Assembly: GCA_051453625.1 (NCBI GenBank)
Contig: JBOZIK010000001.1
Span: 73,534,456 to 73,598,455, forward strand
Length of the DNA: 64,000 nt
Reading direction: 5' to 3'
Source of the DNA: Welwitschia mirabilis
Lineage: Eukaryota; Gnetophyta; Gnetopsida; Welwitschiales
Shown: positions 24,280-37,119 of the stretch, in pieces
Layout: each line of letters begins with the position of its first letter
Position numbering within the stretch: the stretch's first letter is position 1
Notes under the pieces: generated by a model
The model's database searches: none
Seen by the model: the letters and a program-made list of their open reading frames with translations, nothing else
What the model was told of the DNA's origin: nothing
Translations under genes and position numbers: made by a program

Positions 24280-24660
24280 CTTAAATTCTTTTTTAGAAGC
24301 ATCAAAAAATCTAATGGTAAAATTTTTATTTCCTAAGTGACATTCCATTATTATGGTTCTAGTATTAATAATACAATGAGATATTGCGTAAAAAGATCTA
24401 TCTAGAAGTAGTGGATAACCTCTGTTATGCTCAACTTCAGTCACAATCACATTTATTGGATAGAATGCTTATTCAATTTGAATCAACAAATCTTTTATTA
24501 ATCCTAAAGATTTCTTCACTAATGTATCTACTAATTCTAAGATAATCCTTGTAGGCTTAATTATACTTTCCAAACAAAGTCTTTAACAAATGTATAAAGG
24601 CATAATATTAATACTTACTCATATATCGATTATGAATTTTTTTAATTTTTGTTTTCTTCT
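24280..24660 (-). pseudogene. Aspartic protease remnant of A3
   Basis: It aligns at DNA level with the A1 protease region (3250-3700), including the segment equivalent to the active-site loop near 24580-24650, now corrupted. The flap region near 24390 retains LLLDRSFYAISHCIIN-like sequence on the minus strand. Confidence 0.65.
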
Positions 24661-26520
24661 AATGCAATACTAACTGTTGCTACCTTTGGATCCTTAAATT
24701 TTGGATATTCTTATAAAACTAAGTTGGTTATAGATTTGATTAAGAAGACTTTACTAGGTATAGTTCATTTTTGTTTCCTCCTAATTAGATCTTTTCATAA
24801 CTTAGAATATTTAGGATTTTCTTGCAAAACTTTATAAAATGATAAATTTATGCTCAGGTTTTTTATTAAGGCTTTAATATGCTCATTTAAATTAGGAATG
24901 GTATTTAATCTATCAAGCCAAAAGTTAACAAGTTTCTTACCTTTATGTTAAGAGGAATCTTTCTTATTAAGATTATCACTTAAATGAGAAAGAAAAGTGT
25001 AATTTTCTAAGATCTTCATCATCATTCTTATCATTTTGAGATGTTGAAGTGTCATGGATAGGAGATGTTGTATCATTTCCACTTCTTATCATAAACTTAC
25101 AATCTTTTCATACTTCATTAAGGTTTGGTAAATGTTGTATTGTAAGTAATCCTTGTAGTCTTTGATTAGCACATCTAGTTTGTTGAAGAATGTTAATAAG
25201 ATTTTCAATGTTTGAATTTTTCTTCTCTTGAGATTTTCTTAACTCATTAATAGAATTTCTAAGTGGATCATTTTGTTTTTGTGAATTTAATATGCTTGCT
25301 TGACAATTTGAATAATTTAGTTAGAATTTTGATTATATATTTGAAAGTTAGCATTCTCAAATCTATTTCTAATGGTTAAAAATTTGGATGATTTGCTTGA
25401 AATATTTTCAAAATATCATTCATCATAGGTTGAAATTAGTTTTGATTTTAACTTGATTTTGATTTTGTATTCTAAAGTTCGAAGCTTTTGGTTGAATGCA
25501 CACACCTCTTCATAAATCTTTTATTTATAAGTAGGCAATAAAAGACACTCTTTTGTTACATGATAGGTTTTTTCACATAAATCACAAGTTAGAATCATGT
25601 CCACACTATTTTTACTTGCTACATTTACATCTAAGAATATTTTAGTGTACTTTTCTAGTATTGTTTAAAATCCTTAATGATATTTGTTGGTTCTTTTTCT
25701 ATTTTTACTTTATTCTTTTTTTGTTTTAATTTTTTAAAATCTTTTATGATTTGACCCATAGTATAGTTTTTTTTAGGTATTGGTTTAAGCCACGTTTAAC
25801 TTACTTCTACTAGTTCTTCCAATAATCTCTATGCATTTTCTAATGTGAGATTCATCAAATTACCTCCACATGAAAAATCTATAAGTTTTTTGATTTAAAT
25901 ATTAAGTTCACTATAGAAATAGTCTACTAATTTTTCTTGAGTGAATGCATCTATAGGATTAGAATGTGTTGCAGTGAAAAATCATTTATAAGTAGAGGCA
26001 TAATCTTCATTAGTTATTGCAAATTTATTACCTCTTTTTTCCTTTTTCTTATTGTTGATTCACTTATAAATTATTTTATGAATGCTTCTTGAACTTGGTT
26101 CCATGTTTTTAAGATTTTATATGGGATAATTGTTAACCATAATTTTGGTATTCCTATTAATGTGATGGGAAAAATAATCACGTAGGTAGGATTACTAATT
26201 CATTTTTTACTATTTCTAGAAGTAAGCACTAATTGTTTGATGTCAACTATATGTTGGAGGGGATCTTCATTTTTTTTTTAATTAAAAATAGGATAAGCAT
26301 TTAGATTTCTTAACTCAACATCATCACTAGAAGGTAGATCAAAAGGGCTTTGGATTTAAATCTTTTTATTTGTAATAAGTTCTTTAAGAGTGACATTAGC
26401 ATTTGTATTTATTAAGGTAGTAAAGTTTTAATCATAATAGGGCAATTAGATGAAGCAACTTGTTTCTATTTTTGTTATAAATTTGACATTGTAATAAAAT
26501 GATTTTCTTCTAAACTATCT
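24660..26520 (-). pseudogene. gag of A3 (degenerate)
   Basis: It aligns with the gag of A4 (45130-46850) on the opposite strand. The minus strand carries, in order, an N-terminal region near 26500, the gag core near 26180-25950, the zinc-knuckle region near 25600-25520 and a Gln/Asn-rich tail near 25440-25300. A linker near 25090 encodes MIRSGNDTTSPIHDTSTSQ. Stops and frameshifts are abundant. Confidence 0.75.
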
Positions 26521-27140
26521 TTTAAAAAATTTTCTTTGGTAAAATCACATTCAAAAATAATAAATGCAAAAAATCGCCTTGTTCAATTATTGGAATATTT
26601 TGTGTACTTGGGGTGTACATACCTAGGCTAAGTTCATAGTTAATCAAATCTTTTTAAATGTTTTCTTAAATCAATAGCCTCTATTTTTAATATTTTACCT
26701 TTTTACCAAACTTTATCATATCCTAGCATTCTTAGTTTTATTTTTGTAAGTATCACCTCAATGATTATTTGGATGATGTACCTACATGATAGCAGATATA
26801 AAAAACCTAAAAATAAAAAACACAAAAAAAATAGAATCATAAAATAACATAGAATAAAAATGAAAGTCATCCACTAAATCATCTAGATGATAGAGGGGAC
26901 AATAGGAAAAAACCCTAGTTCTTAAGAGGGAAAAAACCCTAAATCTTAGCTATTATTAATGTAGATTGTCTAGACGATAAGGGGAACAACAAGGCATTAT
27001 TTTTAGAATGCTGAACAAAAAATGTAGAAAGGACACCTATGTTTCTACTGTAAGAATACAATGCTACTACAAAAAAATACTTGAATTAAAATGTAAAGAA
27101 CTTATTTGGATAATGATAATCCTTGAACTCCAAGTAGTTT
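26521..27140 (-). other. Untranslated leader of A3 with dyad motifs
   Basis: Between primer site and gag. It includes the perfect 14-base palindrome at 26878-26891 in the wider block 26866-26907, a second block TTGTCTAGACGATAAGGGG near 26968-26985 and a third near 26758-26780. No reading frame is supported. Confidence 0.6.
26878..26891. repeat. Perfect 14-bp palindrome ATCATCTAGATGAT
   Basis: Best-preserved instance of the family-A dyad. It is flanked by GTCATCCACTAA on the left and AGAGGGGACAATAGG on the right, the same arrangement as at 6411-6450 and 43440-43471. Confidence 0.85.
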
Positions 27141-27158
27141 TCTCCAAGAATAGCATCA
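27141..27158 (-). promoter_or_regulatory. Primer binding site of A3, tRNA-Asp type (decayed)
   Basis: The minus strand reads TGATGCTATTCTTGGAGA, three bases inside the LTR border, in the same position and with the same AGA spacer as in A1. It is more mutated than the A1 site. Confidence 0.65.
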
Positions 27159-27161
27159 AGA

Positions 27162-27685
27162 GATTGCGATGTGTATTTATGCAAATATTACATCCTCAAA
27201 AAAATCATGTAAATCACAAATAGATATAGATTTTATATAATACAATACATTAATATAAATGGAAGTAACCCAAATGTCATAATCTCATAAAAGGCATAGG
27301 TAAGAAGAAAGATAATTGATTTAGAATGTAACCTCAAAGTAGAATAAACTTAACAATATAAAATAACAATGAAAATGAATACACTATGTGAATGAAATGC
27401 AAGTCTTATTCTAAATGAAACTTCTATCTAATTATCAAATCAACCTATCATGGAGGTTTATTCTATATAATCTAGATCAATCAAGAAAAGCATTACTAGG
27501 CCAAGACCAATTTAAGCTATCAGATATTTTAAATAAAATATAAAAATAATGCAAGATTAATATAGAAAATGAAATGCAATGCATCCAAACTAAAATGTTA
27601 ATCTTAATAAAGGTTGCCCTCATGATGTATATCATAAATGCAGTTGTTAAGAAATCAAAAGTAATATAAACCATAAGATGAATCT
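27162..27685 (-). repeat. Truncated 5' LTR of A3
   Basis: It starts at GATTGCGATG, where TGTTGTAG is expected, and follows family A for about 524 bases to ACCATAAGATGAA. It then switches to B1 coding sequence without the usual CAACA end. A 120-codon minus-strand frame at 27477-27839 crosses this junction and is a chimera of gag-pol linker and LTR. Confidence 0.8.
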
Positions 27686-30400
27686 TTATACCTAAGAAAA
27701 AACTAGTTTTGGATGATTCCACTAGTTTGTTGGAAAAAAAGACTTTACTCTTAACATTCATGCATTTTTTAGCAGTGCACATGTCCTTAAGACATTTTGT
27801 ATAGAAAGGTACCTTTTTAATCACTTCTAAGATAGGCATGTTAATTTTAACTTATTTGAAAATTTCTAAGGCCTTAAGTGTTATTTTATGATGTTTTTCT
27901 TTCTAAGGAATTGGAGAAAAGGTAAAGGCTCTTTATATGTGGGTAAGGATTCTTTTAATTATATTACCTTTTCTTTATTCAAAACTTGAAGGAAGGGTAA
28001 AAATCCTTGGTAAGGAGTTATGTCTTTTTCTATTATTTTCCTCTCATTTTTAGATTTAATTTGTATTAACCCTTGGTTAATTTACGTACCACTTCTAAGG
28101 TGGATTACTTTGGTTTTTTTCTATGTAGCTTGACCCTTATCTGATAAATCTAACTCCCTTTAGATTTGGTTGAGTGCTCACTATGTGTTTTCTTGGATAT
28201 CTATGATTTAAGGTAGTGAGAATTTGGGTTTTGATTTTTTGAATGGATTAGACAATTTGCAAAATGTATTTCATATTTCACTTGATTTTGACTAATGAAG
28301 GGGAATGTTAATTAAGAATTGATTTATGGTTTTAATTAATTTGGACTTGGTTTTCCATGAATCTATTTATGAATTCTTCAAAAGGAATAGATAGAGATGG
28401 TTTTTTGAAATGGATTAGAGGAGGATGATGAAAATGAATTTGTTAGTTTGCTAACTTGGTTATCTTACTTCCAAGAAAAATTAGGTTGATTTATCTACCC
28501 AGGGTTGTATGTGTAAGAGTATGGACCATTTTTAAGATTTTTCCATTAGTGCCTTACCAAAGTAACTTGTTCATTAATAGTGTTTTGAAATAAGAAAATG
28601 AAGGAACACTTAATTATTTCATGGGTATTAACATAGTAAATAGGACATTATAGTTTAATGACCATGGATGAAGGTGAAGGTAAAGTATTTAAGGATTCTA
28701 CTCTTCATGCTAGTTCATTTATTTTATTATTTATTTCAAACTTTTTAGAGACTTTGAAAACACTTATTGATCTAATGAGATGGTGAGATCTTAAAGGTTT
28801 AATAGGCTTTTCCCAATTTTTTGAGCTCTTAGCTCACTCTCAAGGTATTCCCAAACTTCATTTAGAGGTGTGCTAAGAAAATTTATTTGACTTTTCATCT
28901 CAACTAATTAGTGGTTATTGCTAGACAAACCATCATAGAAGAAACTTATCTCCCTACCTAGATTAAAACCATGTTGGGAACATTTTAGTAATAAGTCTTT
29001 AAATCATCTTAAGATATGGGAAAATGTTTCATGATTTTTTTTTAATTCATGATTTCTTTCCTTAGGAAATTTGTCTTATAATTAAGAAAAAATTTGGAGA
29101 TACAAGCCTTACTTAAGTCAATTCAATTTGTAATAAATAAGGATTTAAGGATGTATAACTAGAATTTTGCCTTTTCCATCAAGAAAAAGAGAAATAATAT
29201 AAGCCTAAGTCCATCATGAGTATTAGGATACTGAGGAATGATTAATAAGACACATTCAAGTTCTTTAATATGAAGGTATGGGTCCTTAGACTTTAATCCA
29301 TGGAAATGAAGTAAAAGTTGGATAGTAAAGGATTTGAATTTTAGCCTTTGATTAATGGTTGATGACACTATGTAAGAGGGTGTTCCTAGGCATTATAGTT
29401 AGAGGTAGTCATAAAGAGTTTCCCTAGATTGATTAGAAGTATTAGTGATAGTAGGACATTAATTCATTTGTCATCTCCTGAGTAAATAAAGATTCATTAA
29501 AGAGATCTTAAAGATTGAATGAATCACTTGGGTTTCACCATGATCATTGTGATGAGGCAGCTTGTTGGTTATTTTAGTTATTTTGATTATTTTGGAAGGA
29601 TGAGGTTTGACCCCTTTGAGAATAATCATGGGCTAATTTTATAATTTCTTGCATTCTTTCATGATCATTCTGGGAATCCATATTCTTATGAGTTAACCTT
29701 TAAGTTTTATCATTGGTCTAGTTCATGCAAGAGCAAGTTCCGACGATTTTGTATGCATTTCAAAGGAATTTTCACAGAGCCTATAAGTCAGTTTATTTTT
29801 AGAGATTACATAAAAAGTTGAGTTAAAAATATATGATGTTCTAGGTCAAAAGGATAGTGGTGTTAGTAAGGAAAGATAACAATGCCAGTTCAGTTGCAAA
29901 AAATAAGTTTGATTTTTACAAAAAGGTATATTGAGTTTGTGTGAAGTTTTTTAAGTAATAGGATCATTAAAAAAATAAAATAGAGGTGAAAACTTAAGTT
30001 AAATGTAATAAAAATTAAAAATATTTTTAGATTTTTAAGGTTTTTAACATGTAGCAAATTTATGAAAATATAAATGTAGAAAATCATATAAAAATGTAGC
30101 ACGATAAGGAAAGAATGCAATGTAACATAAAGTTTAATTAAAAGTTTTTAAAGTATTTAAGTTTTACTCCAAAAATAATTAACAAACAAAATGTTAGACC
30201 CCCAAGTTAGCACAAATCAAAATCAAACTTTAAAAATAATCTAGACCAGTTTGGATTTCAAAATGACTAGTACCAACCATTAAAAGAAAGCTAAAAAAAC
30301 ACACAAAAGAAAAAAAAAAAGACTAGTTCGGGTATCACTAGAAAGAGGGCTAGTAATCACCACTAGAAAGATAAAAAATATTTATAAAAACTTACAAAAA
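27686..30400 (-). pseudogene. gag and gag-protease linker of B1 (degenerate)
   Basis: On the minus strand, 29368-29159 encodes HGLKSKDPYLHIKELECV and DGLRLILFLFFLMEKAKF. This is the plant gypsy gag core (D-P-x-x-H-L ... L-R-L-x-L-F-P-F-S-L-x-x-K-A). Near 29030-28930 FKDLLLKCPNMVL-like sequence follows. Near 27960-27700 are PYKEPLPFLQ and PILEVIKKVPFYTKCLKDM, the linker that precedes protease in Athila/Tat polyproteins. Stops are frequent. The region nearest the primer site (29900-30400) is leader or unrecognisable. Confidence 0.8.
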
Positions 30401-30438
30401 GAAAAGGAGTGCTTCTTTGAATTTCTATTATGCCATTA

Positions 30439-30456
30439 TACCTAATAATGACATCA
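30439..30456 (-). promoter_or_regulatory. Primer binding site of B1, tRNA-Asp type (decayed)
   Basis: The minus strand reads TGATGTCATTATTAGGTA next to the LTR end, similar in form to the family-A sites and again lacking every CpG. Confidence 0.6.
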
Positions 30457-30459
30457 AAA

Positions 30460-31450
30460 TGTATTCAATGTAGTGTAACGAATTGGATTTAAATCTAAGT
30501 TTACAATTAGCTATCATTCTTTCTCAGGGATAACATGGGTAGTAGTTCATAATTGAACTATTTTAGACTTTAATGTAAGTACAAGTTTTAATAAAAGGAA
30601 AGAGAGAGGTAAATTTTGAGTTGAGTTTTGAAATTTATCTTGAGAGAGGAGGGAAGAAAACTATATATAAGGCTTTATTAATTTATTTCAATAAATCCTT
30701 TACTCCAATGTTGTCTAATTACCTTTTAGTAGCACTCTTAAATCATCTAATGCTTTTGGCCTAAATCATGATGAAATTATCTCATTCACCATATAAGTAA
30801 TGGTGAACTCAATTTCCACTTGATTTTCAGAGGTTAAAAGAATTATAGAAAGTATACTTAAAATCTATAAAGTTAAAGGACTAAAACAAGGCATTAAAAA
30901 AGATCACTCAAAATGCAATAAAGTTTAATGATTAAAGTAGTCACCTAAGCATTTTAATTATAATGTTACTCATGAATTAAAATACAAAAGTAACAACTTT
31001 TATATTGCAAAAAGGAACAAATTTACAACAAAGGAAGAAAGAAGAAGGAAGAACTCCTTAGCAATCCTCAAATTCTAGCTTACTTCCTTAAGGAGTTATT
31101 TATAAAGCCATCACAATTCAATGCAACAAGGTTCTATAATTCTTTAAAGTTAAAAATAATATAATAAGGGGTTTAAGGTCCTTTTATAGGAAGATATGGG
31201 GGAGAGGGGTGGTTATAAGCCTTTGGCTTATAGTATTAGGTGGATGATTGCATAATGATGACATTTAGGTAGGATAATTTATCTTCTTTTCATTTGGTAA
31301 AGATGCTTATGATGATGCCAACACTTATCTCTAGAGTATTTTAGATGATACCATCCACTCTCTATGCCATGTATCTCCACCTTCATCCTACTTAGTCCTA
31401 CCAAATGTCATGCTATGAATCCTCATCATCATTATCATGTGTTGTTAAGA
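30460..31450 (-). repeat. 5' LTR of B1, right end truncated or diverged
   Basis: It starts TGTATTCAATG on plus. It shares 30897-31170 with 10427-10710, and more loosely 30530-31200 with the solo LTR B2 (56240-56880). No clean CA terminus found; the match to B2 fades after about 31400, so the right border is approximate. Confidence 0.7.
31181..31188 (-). promoter_or_regulatory. Putative TATA box of B1 LTR
   Basis: The minus strand reads TATAAAAG; B2 has TATAAAAA at the aligned site 56872-56879, after the same run CAATAAGGGG on plus. Confidence 0.55.
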
Positions 31451-31582
31451 ATATAACTAATTTATGATGTGGAATTAGATTAAGACCCTAACTACAGTTT
31501 ATTCAATATTCCATGACAAGCTAAGAACATGATTTTAAAGGCAATCTATGCAAAAAGGATGATGACGCTAGTGGTTTTAAAT

Positions 31583-31640
31583 AGAAATGTTTGTGTTTTG
31601 GCTTTGATGATTGTAAGATTAAGGCATGTCCTTCAATTAA
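31583..31640 (+). pseudogene. Corrupted zinc-knuckle-like fragment
   Basis: The plus strand encodes KCLCFGFDDCKIKACPSIK. The first and last Cys and the Gly have the spacing of a C-x2-C-x4-H-x4-C gag knuckle, with the second Cys read as Phe and the His as Cys. Retroelement gag origin is plausible, but the fragment is short and could be chance. Confidence 0.3.
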
Positions 31641-34579
31641 GCATAAGTTACCTAAAAATTTCATGGGAAATAGTTAAGTTCATCATTAATATGAAAATTA
31701 GTAGAAGGAATTTTTATGATGAAATTAATTATACTAATGCCTTTTATTAAGGTTAATTGATTTTTAACTTGATTGTAATGTTAATTTTTACATGTTAGCA
31801 CCAAATTTTCAAGATGGGGTTGGATTTGTAGAAGTGATAAGAGTGGTGCTTTGAAATGATGATATCATATATTTGGTTGTGTTAGTTACATATTGTCATT
31901 TATCATAAGCTAAAACTTAATGTCTAGTTTTCTTACAAAAAAACATAATTTAAAATTTTTAGTAGTTGTTTGATGTAAAGTTATTTTTCTTATTGGACTT
32001 GAGCCATTACAACTTATGTTTATTATTAATACATAGGTTGTAATGTCATTATAATCTATACTAGCATTGTAGAAGTTTGTACATGTATCATAGCTTGTTC
32101 TTTAGATTGTTAGATAGAAAGCTCTTAGCAAAATATACTTTCTTAGGTAGTGTTTTTGGTAAACTTTTTCTCTGATCAACTAGTTTTTCAAAATCTTAAA
32201 GGATTCTTCATGTGTTTTATTTAATATGTTTCCTTCTATTATGAAGTTTATATGTTACCTCATATACTCATATAATATTTCAATGAATATCTATAGTAAT
32301 TAGTAGAATTGAAATTCATAATGAGTATTTCATTTATAGAGCTTATAGAAACACTCATGTTCCTTCTCATATTACTCTTACTTCATTTGTTAAAAACTCA
32401 TTAGTTATGTATATAGACTATATAGTTTCTCATCAAAAGGGATTTTCTCATAAAGGCATTCTTAAGTTCNNNNNNNNNNGAATAGAACTTTGTAAGATTT
32501 GCAATTACAAGTCTATCTTATATTTTATTATAGTTCTAAATGTGATCATTTTTTTTCTTATCTATAGTTACTAGTGCTATGAGTTCTAAGATGTTTTCAA
32601 ACTCTACTAGATCTATCATAGAATTACCAATGTCTATTTTATAAAAGGAGAGCAATAATTATTCATTTATAACTTTTACATATAATCTAAATGGAAATAA
32701 TAATGATACATCTCAAAATTTTTCCCATTGAAAGTTTAAATCTTTTAGAGTTAGTCTTGGTTAAGATACATTTGGAAGCTATGGATATTTGTATCTTTTA
32801 AATTAAACTTTTTGTAGATAATCTACTATAACTTGGTTTTATTATAAATAATATGATAAAGGTGGTTATGATTATTTCACTACTATATTTAATTATAAAT
32901 TTAGTTAAAGATGTTGTAAAAGATTTTGTTGACATATTATAGTGGAGTTAAAGGTTGATTCCAACATAGGTTCTATTAGAACATTTGATATTAGTATATT
33001 AGATAGTTGAATTATAATTTATAGAGGTGCAAAGTTGGAAAATATTAATGCAAAGCCCCTATTAGTATTTAGATTTAAACTTGAGGATAGTTACAATTCT
33101 AAATATTAAGTTGAAGAAGTTATAATAGAATTCTTACAAATTCTAACATTGGGTAGAATATTTATAATTACTACCATATATCTTAATCCATATTTTTAGT
33201 TTTATAATGCTTATTAATAAATTTCATAAAATGATTTGATGTCTTTGTTTAAATTATTTAATGTGCTACTTATGGTTAATCAAACTATTATATCTGGATT
33301 ACTTAAATTATTTACATTTTTGCTTGATTGTAGAATGATTGAAAGGTAGATATAGGTGGAATTTGATTTCTCTTTTTTCTATTATTATTTATGTTTAGCT
33401 TTTTAAGATAAGATGATTTCTAAAGTAATGTAGGTATTTCTGTTAGTTACTTTCATGTTGAACTAGGTATTAATGGACTTACTGAATAGCTTTATTTCCC
33501 TAGTTTAAATTCATTTCTTTCTAATGGATATGGATATGGAATAGTTTCTTAATATTCATAGCCATTTTACAAGTTTTGAAATTATTTACTACTTCTTCAA
33601 AATTTAAAAATTTTCTTATGAATTTTACATTCATATTTTCTTAAGATAAAATATCTTTCTCCCACTCTTCAACTAATTAAAACTATCTCCATACCTTGGA
33701 TTTATTTAATTAAAGTAGGCATTTAATAAGATTACTTATCTAGATTTAAGAAAGACCATAATTTTTTTTGAAAATAGGAGAGTTAAAAACTAGAATTGGA
33801 TTTTATTTTTACAACTAATTCAATTCCTTATCTAGGTTGTATTCAATAGTAATGTATTATTTAAAACATGGTGTTCTAACTTCTAATTGTTGTACATTGA
33901 TTTTAAATTAAATGGAAATTATTACAAGATTATTTTATTATTGAATATTATTATGTTAAAAGCTTATAGGTTTAGTAAAAATAACTTTTGATTATGATAT
34001 TGCTTCAAACTGAGGACTTTTATGACTCAAGAATTAAGTGGTTGAAACTCTATTCCATGTTGGTTGTTTAGTAAGTTTCTCTCAAATTTCAATCACATAT
34101 AATGATTTTAACACATAAAAGAATTTATGATTAAATCCTAGAAAATATCATTTTAAAGTTATAGATTTTTAAGAATCTCTCTTCTATTACCACACTAATT
34201 TGGACTAAATTTTTCAAGAATGGTAAGATGTACCACTCTTCTTTAAACCAATAGTTCTTTGAATGGAACTAGGAAAGTTAGATGAACTTAGTTAGATCTT
34301 GACATTTAATGTAGTCTGCTACTAATAATCTTCATGTATTCTTTCTCCTAAGGTCTTCGATCTTTTTAGTAGTGTATCTCTAAAAATAAAGAAAGTGATT
34401 AGCATTTTATAAATTTTGTATCTTATAAAAATTAGATCACTTTTAAGCATAAAAATGAATCTATGGTAAGATAGGAAATATTTAAGAAAAATAATAATAA
34501 CAAAATTAAAAATTATTTTATAATGAATAAGAGAAAAATAAAATTATTAAAAGTAAGTAAAGAGAAAAGCCAAATAAAT

Positions 34580-34657
34580 AAAAGTAAATACAAAATCTAA
34601 AGAAAGAATTTAAGATTCAAAAGTAAATACAAAATTTAAAGAAAGGGTTTAAGAGTA
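34580..34657 (+). repeat. 39-bp tandem duplication, two copies
   Basis: Copies start at 34580 and 34619 with AAAAGTAAATACAAAATYTA in common and differ at a few bases. Small local duplication in A-rich DNA. Confidence 0.75.
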
Positions 34658-37119
34658 AAAAGTGAATAAATTATAAAATAAAAAAAATTAAAAATTAAAT
34701 ACAAAGGAAGAAAAAAGTACTTAAAAAAAGTAAGGGATGAAATTCAAAAAAAAAGAGTTAAAATTCAAAATTTAAAACTTGAAAATGGAAAGAGATCCAC
34801 TAAACCTATTCCAAGATTTCAAATTAATAATGCTTCTTGAGCAATGATTTCAAAGAGTAATAATAATAAGAAACTAGCTAAGCCAATCATAACCTATCTG
34901 ACATATTCTGTTGAAGTTTTAAATATTGATTTTAAATAACTAAAACTATGATTAGGCTAATGTCATGTAAATAATTTCTTTTCCTAACTAATAAATAAAA
35001 ATAACTAACCCTAAATTGAAATGTCATTATAAACAAATAAATTAAAAAAAAACTTGAATATATACATGCACCTTAAAAAATAAAAAAGATAAATGACATT
35101 GATTTTATAAAGATAACAATCTATTACCCTATTAATAATGTCTTTTAAAGTAGAAATTGGAATTACTTATGAATTAATTCCATAATAAAAGTTTAAATAG
35201 GCTAAATGTCATAAAATTTAAAAAAGAAAAAATCTAACACTAAGAATTGCATTGCCATTACACTTGTTATGTTCATGAATAACTAATATAGAATAAAATA
35301 AAAAATGAGGAAGAATTAAGGATGACAGAGTAAAATTAACTTGAAATTCAACTATCAACTCTTGAATTTACATTAATTTATAAGAAATACGAAAAATGTA
35401 GAAAAAAAATAAAAATAAAAAAAACTAACTAAGGAACTGAGTTCAGAAATATTTCAATTGTACTTCAATAAGAAAGCCTCAAATAAATGATATATATTGG
35501 AATCAAATTGAATAGAAAAAAAGAATATTAAAACCAAAATTTATTGTATAGAAAATTAAAGTAGAAGAGGATTTAAAATGAATTCTCCAAGATGAAATCA
35601 ATAATCTGACTTACCATTTCTAATGGAAAAGTTTTGCATTTATAATGGAATTACAAAGGTATTTTGGAAAAATTATAAATAATATTGTTTTTAAATCAAT
35701 TTACAATAGGAAGTATTTAAAGAAGAATTATTTAATACAATTTTAATCCTTTAACTCCTTACTATCTTATTACAAATATCTATCATTGTGCTTCTTACTT
35801 ATCTATAACATGCACTAAATCCTTCATTCTTATTGTATGCCTAGTGCATTGTGCTCTTTATATTCATAAGTAATAAATAGTATTAATATAATCTTTGAAG
35901 AAGGATCTACTTTTTTACCAAGTCATAATACATTTAAACTAAAAGTAATTATTTTTACTATTGCTCTATGATAAATCTTAATTTATGTATTTTCTTTTCT
36001 TAACCTTATTGCATGTAATTTAAATCATTATTACCAAGACATAAAGAAGGTGAACTATGATCTTTGACTTCATAACCTATCTTATCACCTAGTTATAAAC
36101 ATGAAAAATTAGATCATGTTTTTATTTTATTTACTAATTAATTAACTATCTTGTCAAATTCTATTGCTAGGTGATAAAATGGTTAAATTTTTCAAATTTA
36201 TTATTGGGCTATAGTTGTTTTTCTTTGACATGGATGTTTTCCTATTCTCATTTCAAAATAAACCTAGAACTATGTCTTATAATCAATACCAAATCATGAT
36301 AAAACTAGCTTAGGAATAAAATAATGTTAGTAACCTTTGTGACAAGGACAATTTTTTTCTAATGAAAACATAAAAGTTAACTTAAACAAGTTGATTTTGT
36401 AAAATTGTCCTTTTGATGATAAGAGATTCTTAAATTACTCAAACTTCATTAAAAGTTAAGGAAAAAGTATATCATAAAATGGTGAATTCAAAAAGCTATT
36501 ACAACACATGAAAATGGAAAGGAGGAAGAGTAATTCTTCTTCAATTGAAAATGATGATTTCCTTAGTAATGATAAAGATAAGCAACTGTTATATGAAGTA
36601 TATGACTTACTTTCTAAATAATTTTGTAAATTACTATAATTATGTATTAAAATAAAGAAGATACTCCATCATCGTGAGTTGGATCTTAAGTAAGTAAAAA
36701 AAAACTTGCTTCAAACATATAAGTAAAAACTCAATCTTAAAGATTAAGGTTGTTAAAATAATAGGTAGATCAAGTGCATAAATAAGATATAAATGATACA
36801 AGAAAGATTACTAAATGTTTTACCTAGGAGATAATATAAAAAAAAGAAAAGAACTAAAATAAAAGAAATCAAAGAGAAATCTCTCTAAAAGGGAGCTACA
36901 TTCTAATTTTAAATATTTAATAATAAAGATAACTTACTTTTATTATAAACATAAAAGCCATTTCTAATATAAACAGTCTTTAAAATTTAAATATAATGGT
37001 GCTATTTATTTTATTTAAAAGGAGAAGTGTTTGGCTAGAAATACTATGTAGGTAAGAACCATATGAGAAAACCATTAAAAAGAAGATAAACTATCATGTT
37101 TACTCAAGCAAAAACTTAT

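Larger units (their letters stand above)
20323..27685 (-). mobile_element. Athila-like copy A3, 3' LTR missing
   Basis: The minus strand holds leader, gag, protease, RT, RNase H, integrase and the pol-downstream spacer, in the same order as A1 and A4. The 5' LTR is cut short at about 27685, where the gag-protease linker of element B1 begins. The left end is cut by a gap. Overall similarity with A1 is high enough to align by eye throughout, starting with the shared AATGCCCAAGTA at 20934 and 1. Confidence 0.87.
27686..31450 (-). mobile_element. Athila-like family-B copy B1, 5' part
   Basis: Minus strand order is LTR, primer site, gag, gag-protease linker; then A3 begins. Protease, RT, RNase H and integrase of this copy are not in the window. 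The gag and LTR differ clearly from family A, although both families share the word CAAATACATACAAT near the LTR start (57411-57427 in B2). Confidence 0.8.
31451..36380. other. Unclassified AT-rich region
   Basis: No long frame, LTR end or primer site recognised. A plus-strand frame at 31529-31750 includes, in another phase, a zinc-knuckle-like run (next entry). Plus-strand fragments around 32340-32460 (IYRAYRNTHVPSHITLTSF) and 33030-33110 look codon-structured, but I cannot assign them to a family. From about 34400 to 35600 the plus strand is strongly A-rich with no coding signal. Most likely old mobile-element debris inside which S2 lies. A 10-N gap falls at 32470-32479. Confidence 0.4.

Noticed and set aside
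29890-30120. 76-codon minus-strand frame, strongly hydrophobic
   Set aside because: Phe/Leu/Ile richness is expected from an A-rich opposite strand; it lies in the B1 leader upstream of gag and has no partner in other copies.
36260-36310. CAATACCAAATCATG as a minus-strand tRNA-Met primer site
   Set aside because: Only TGGTAT matches; the rest of the site and an adjacent LTR edge are missing.
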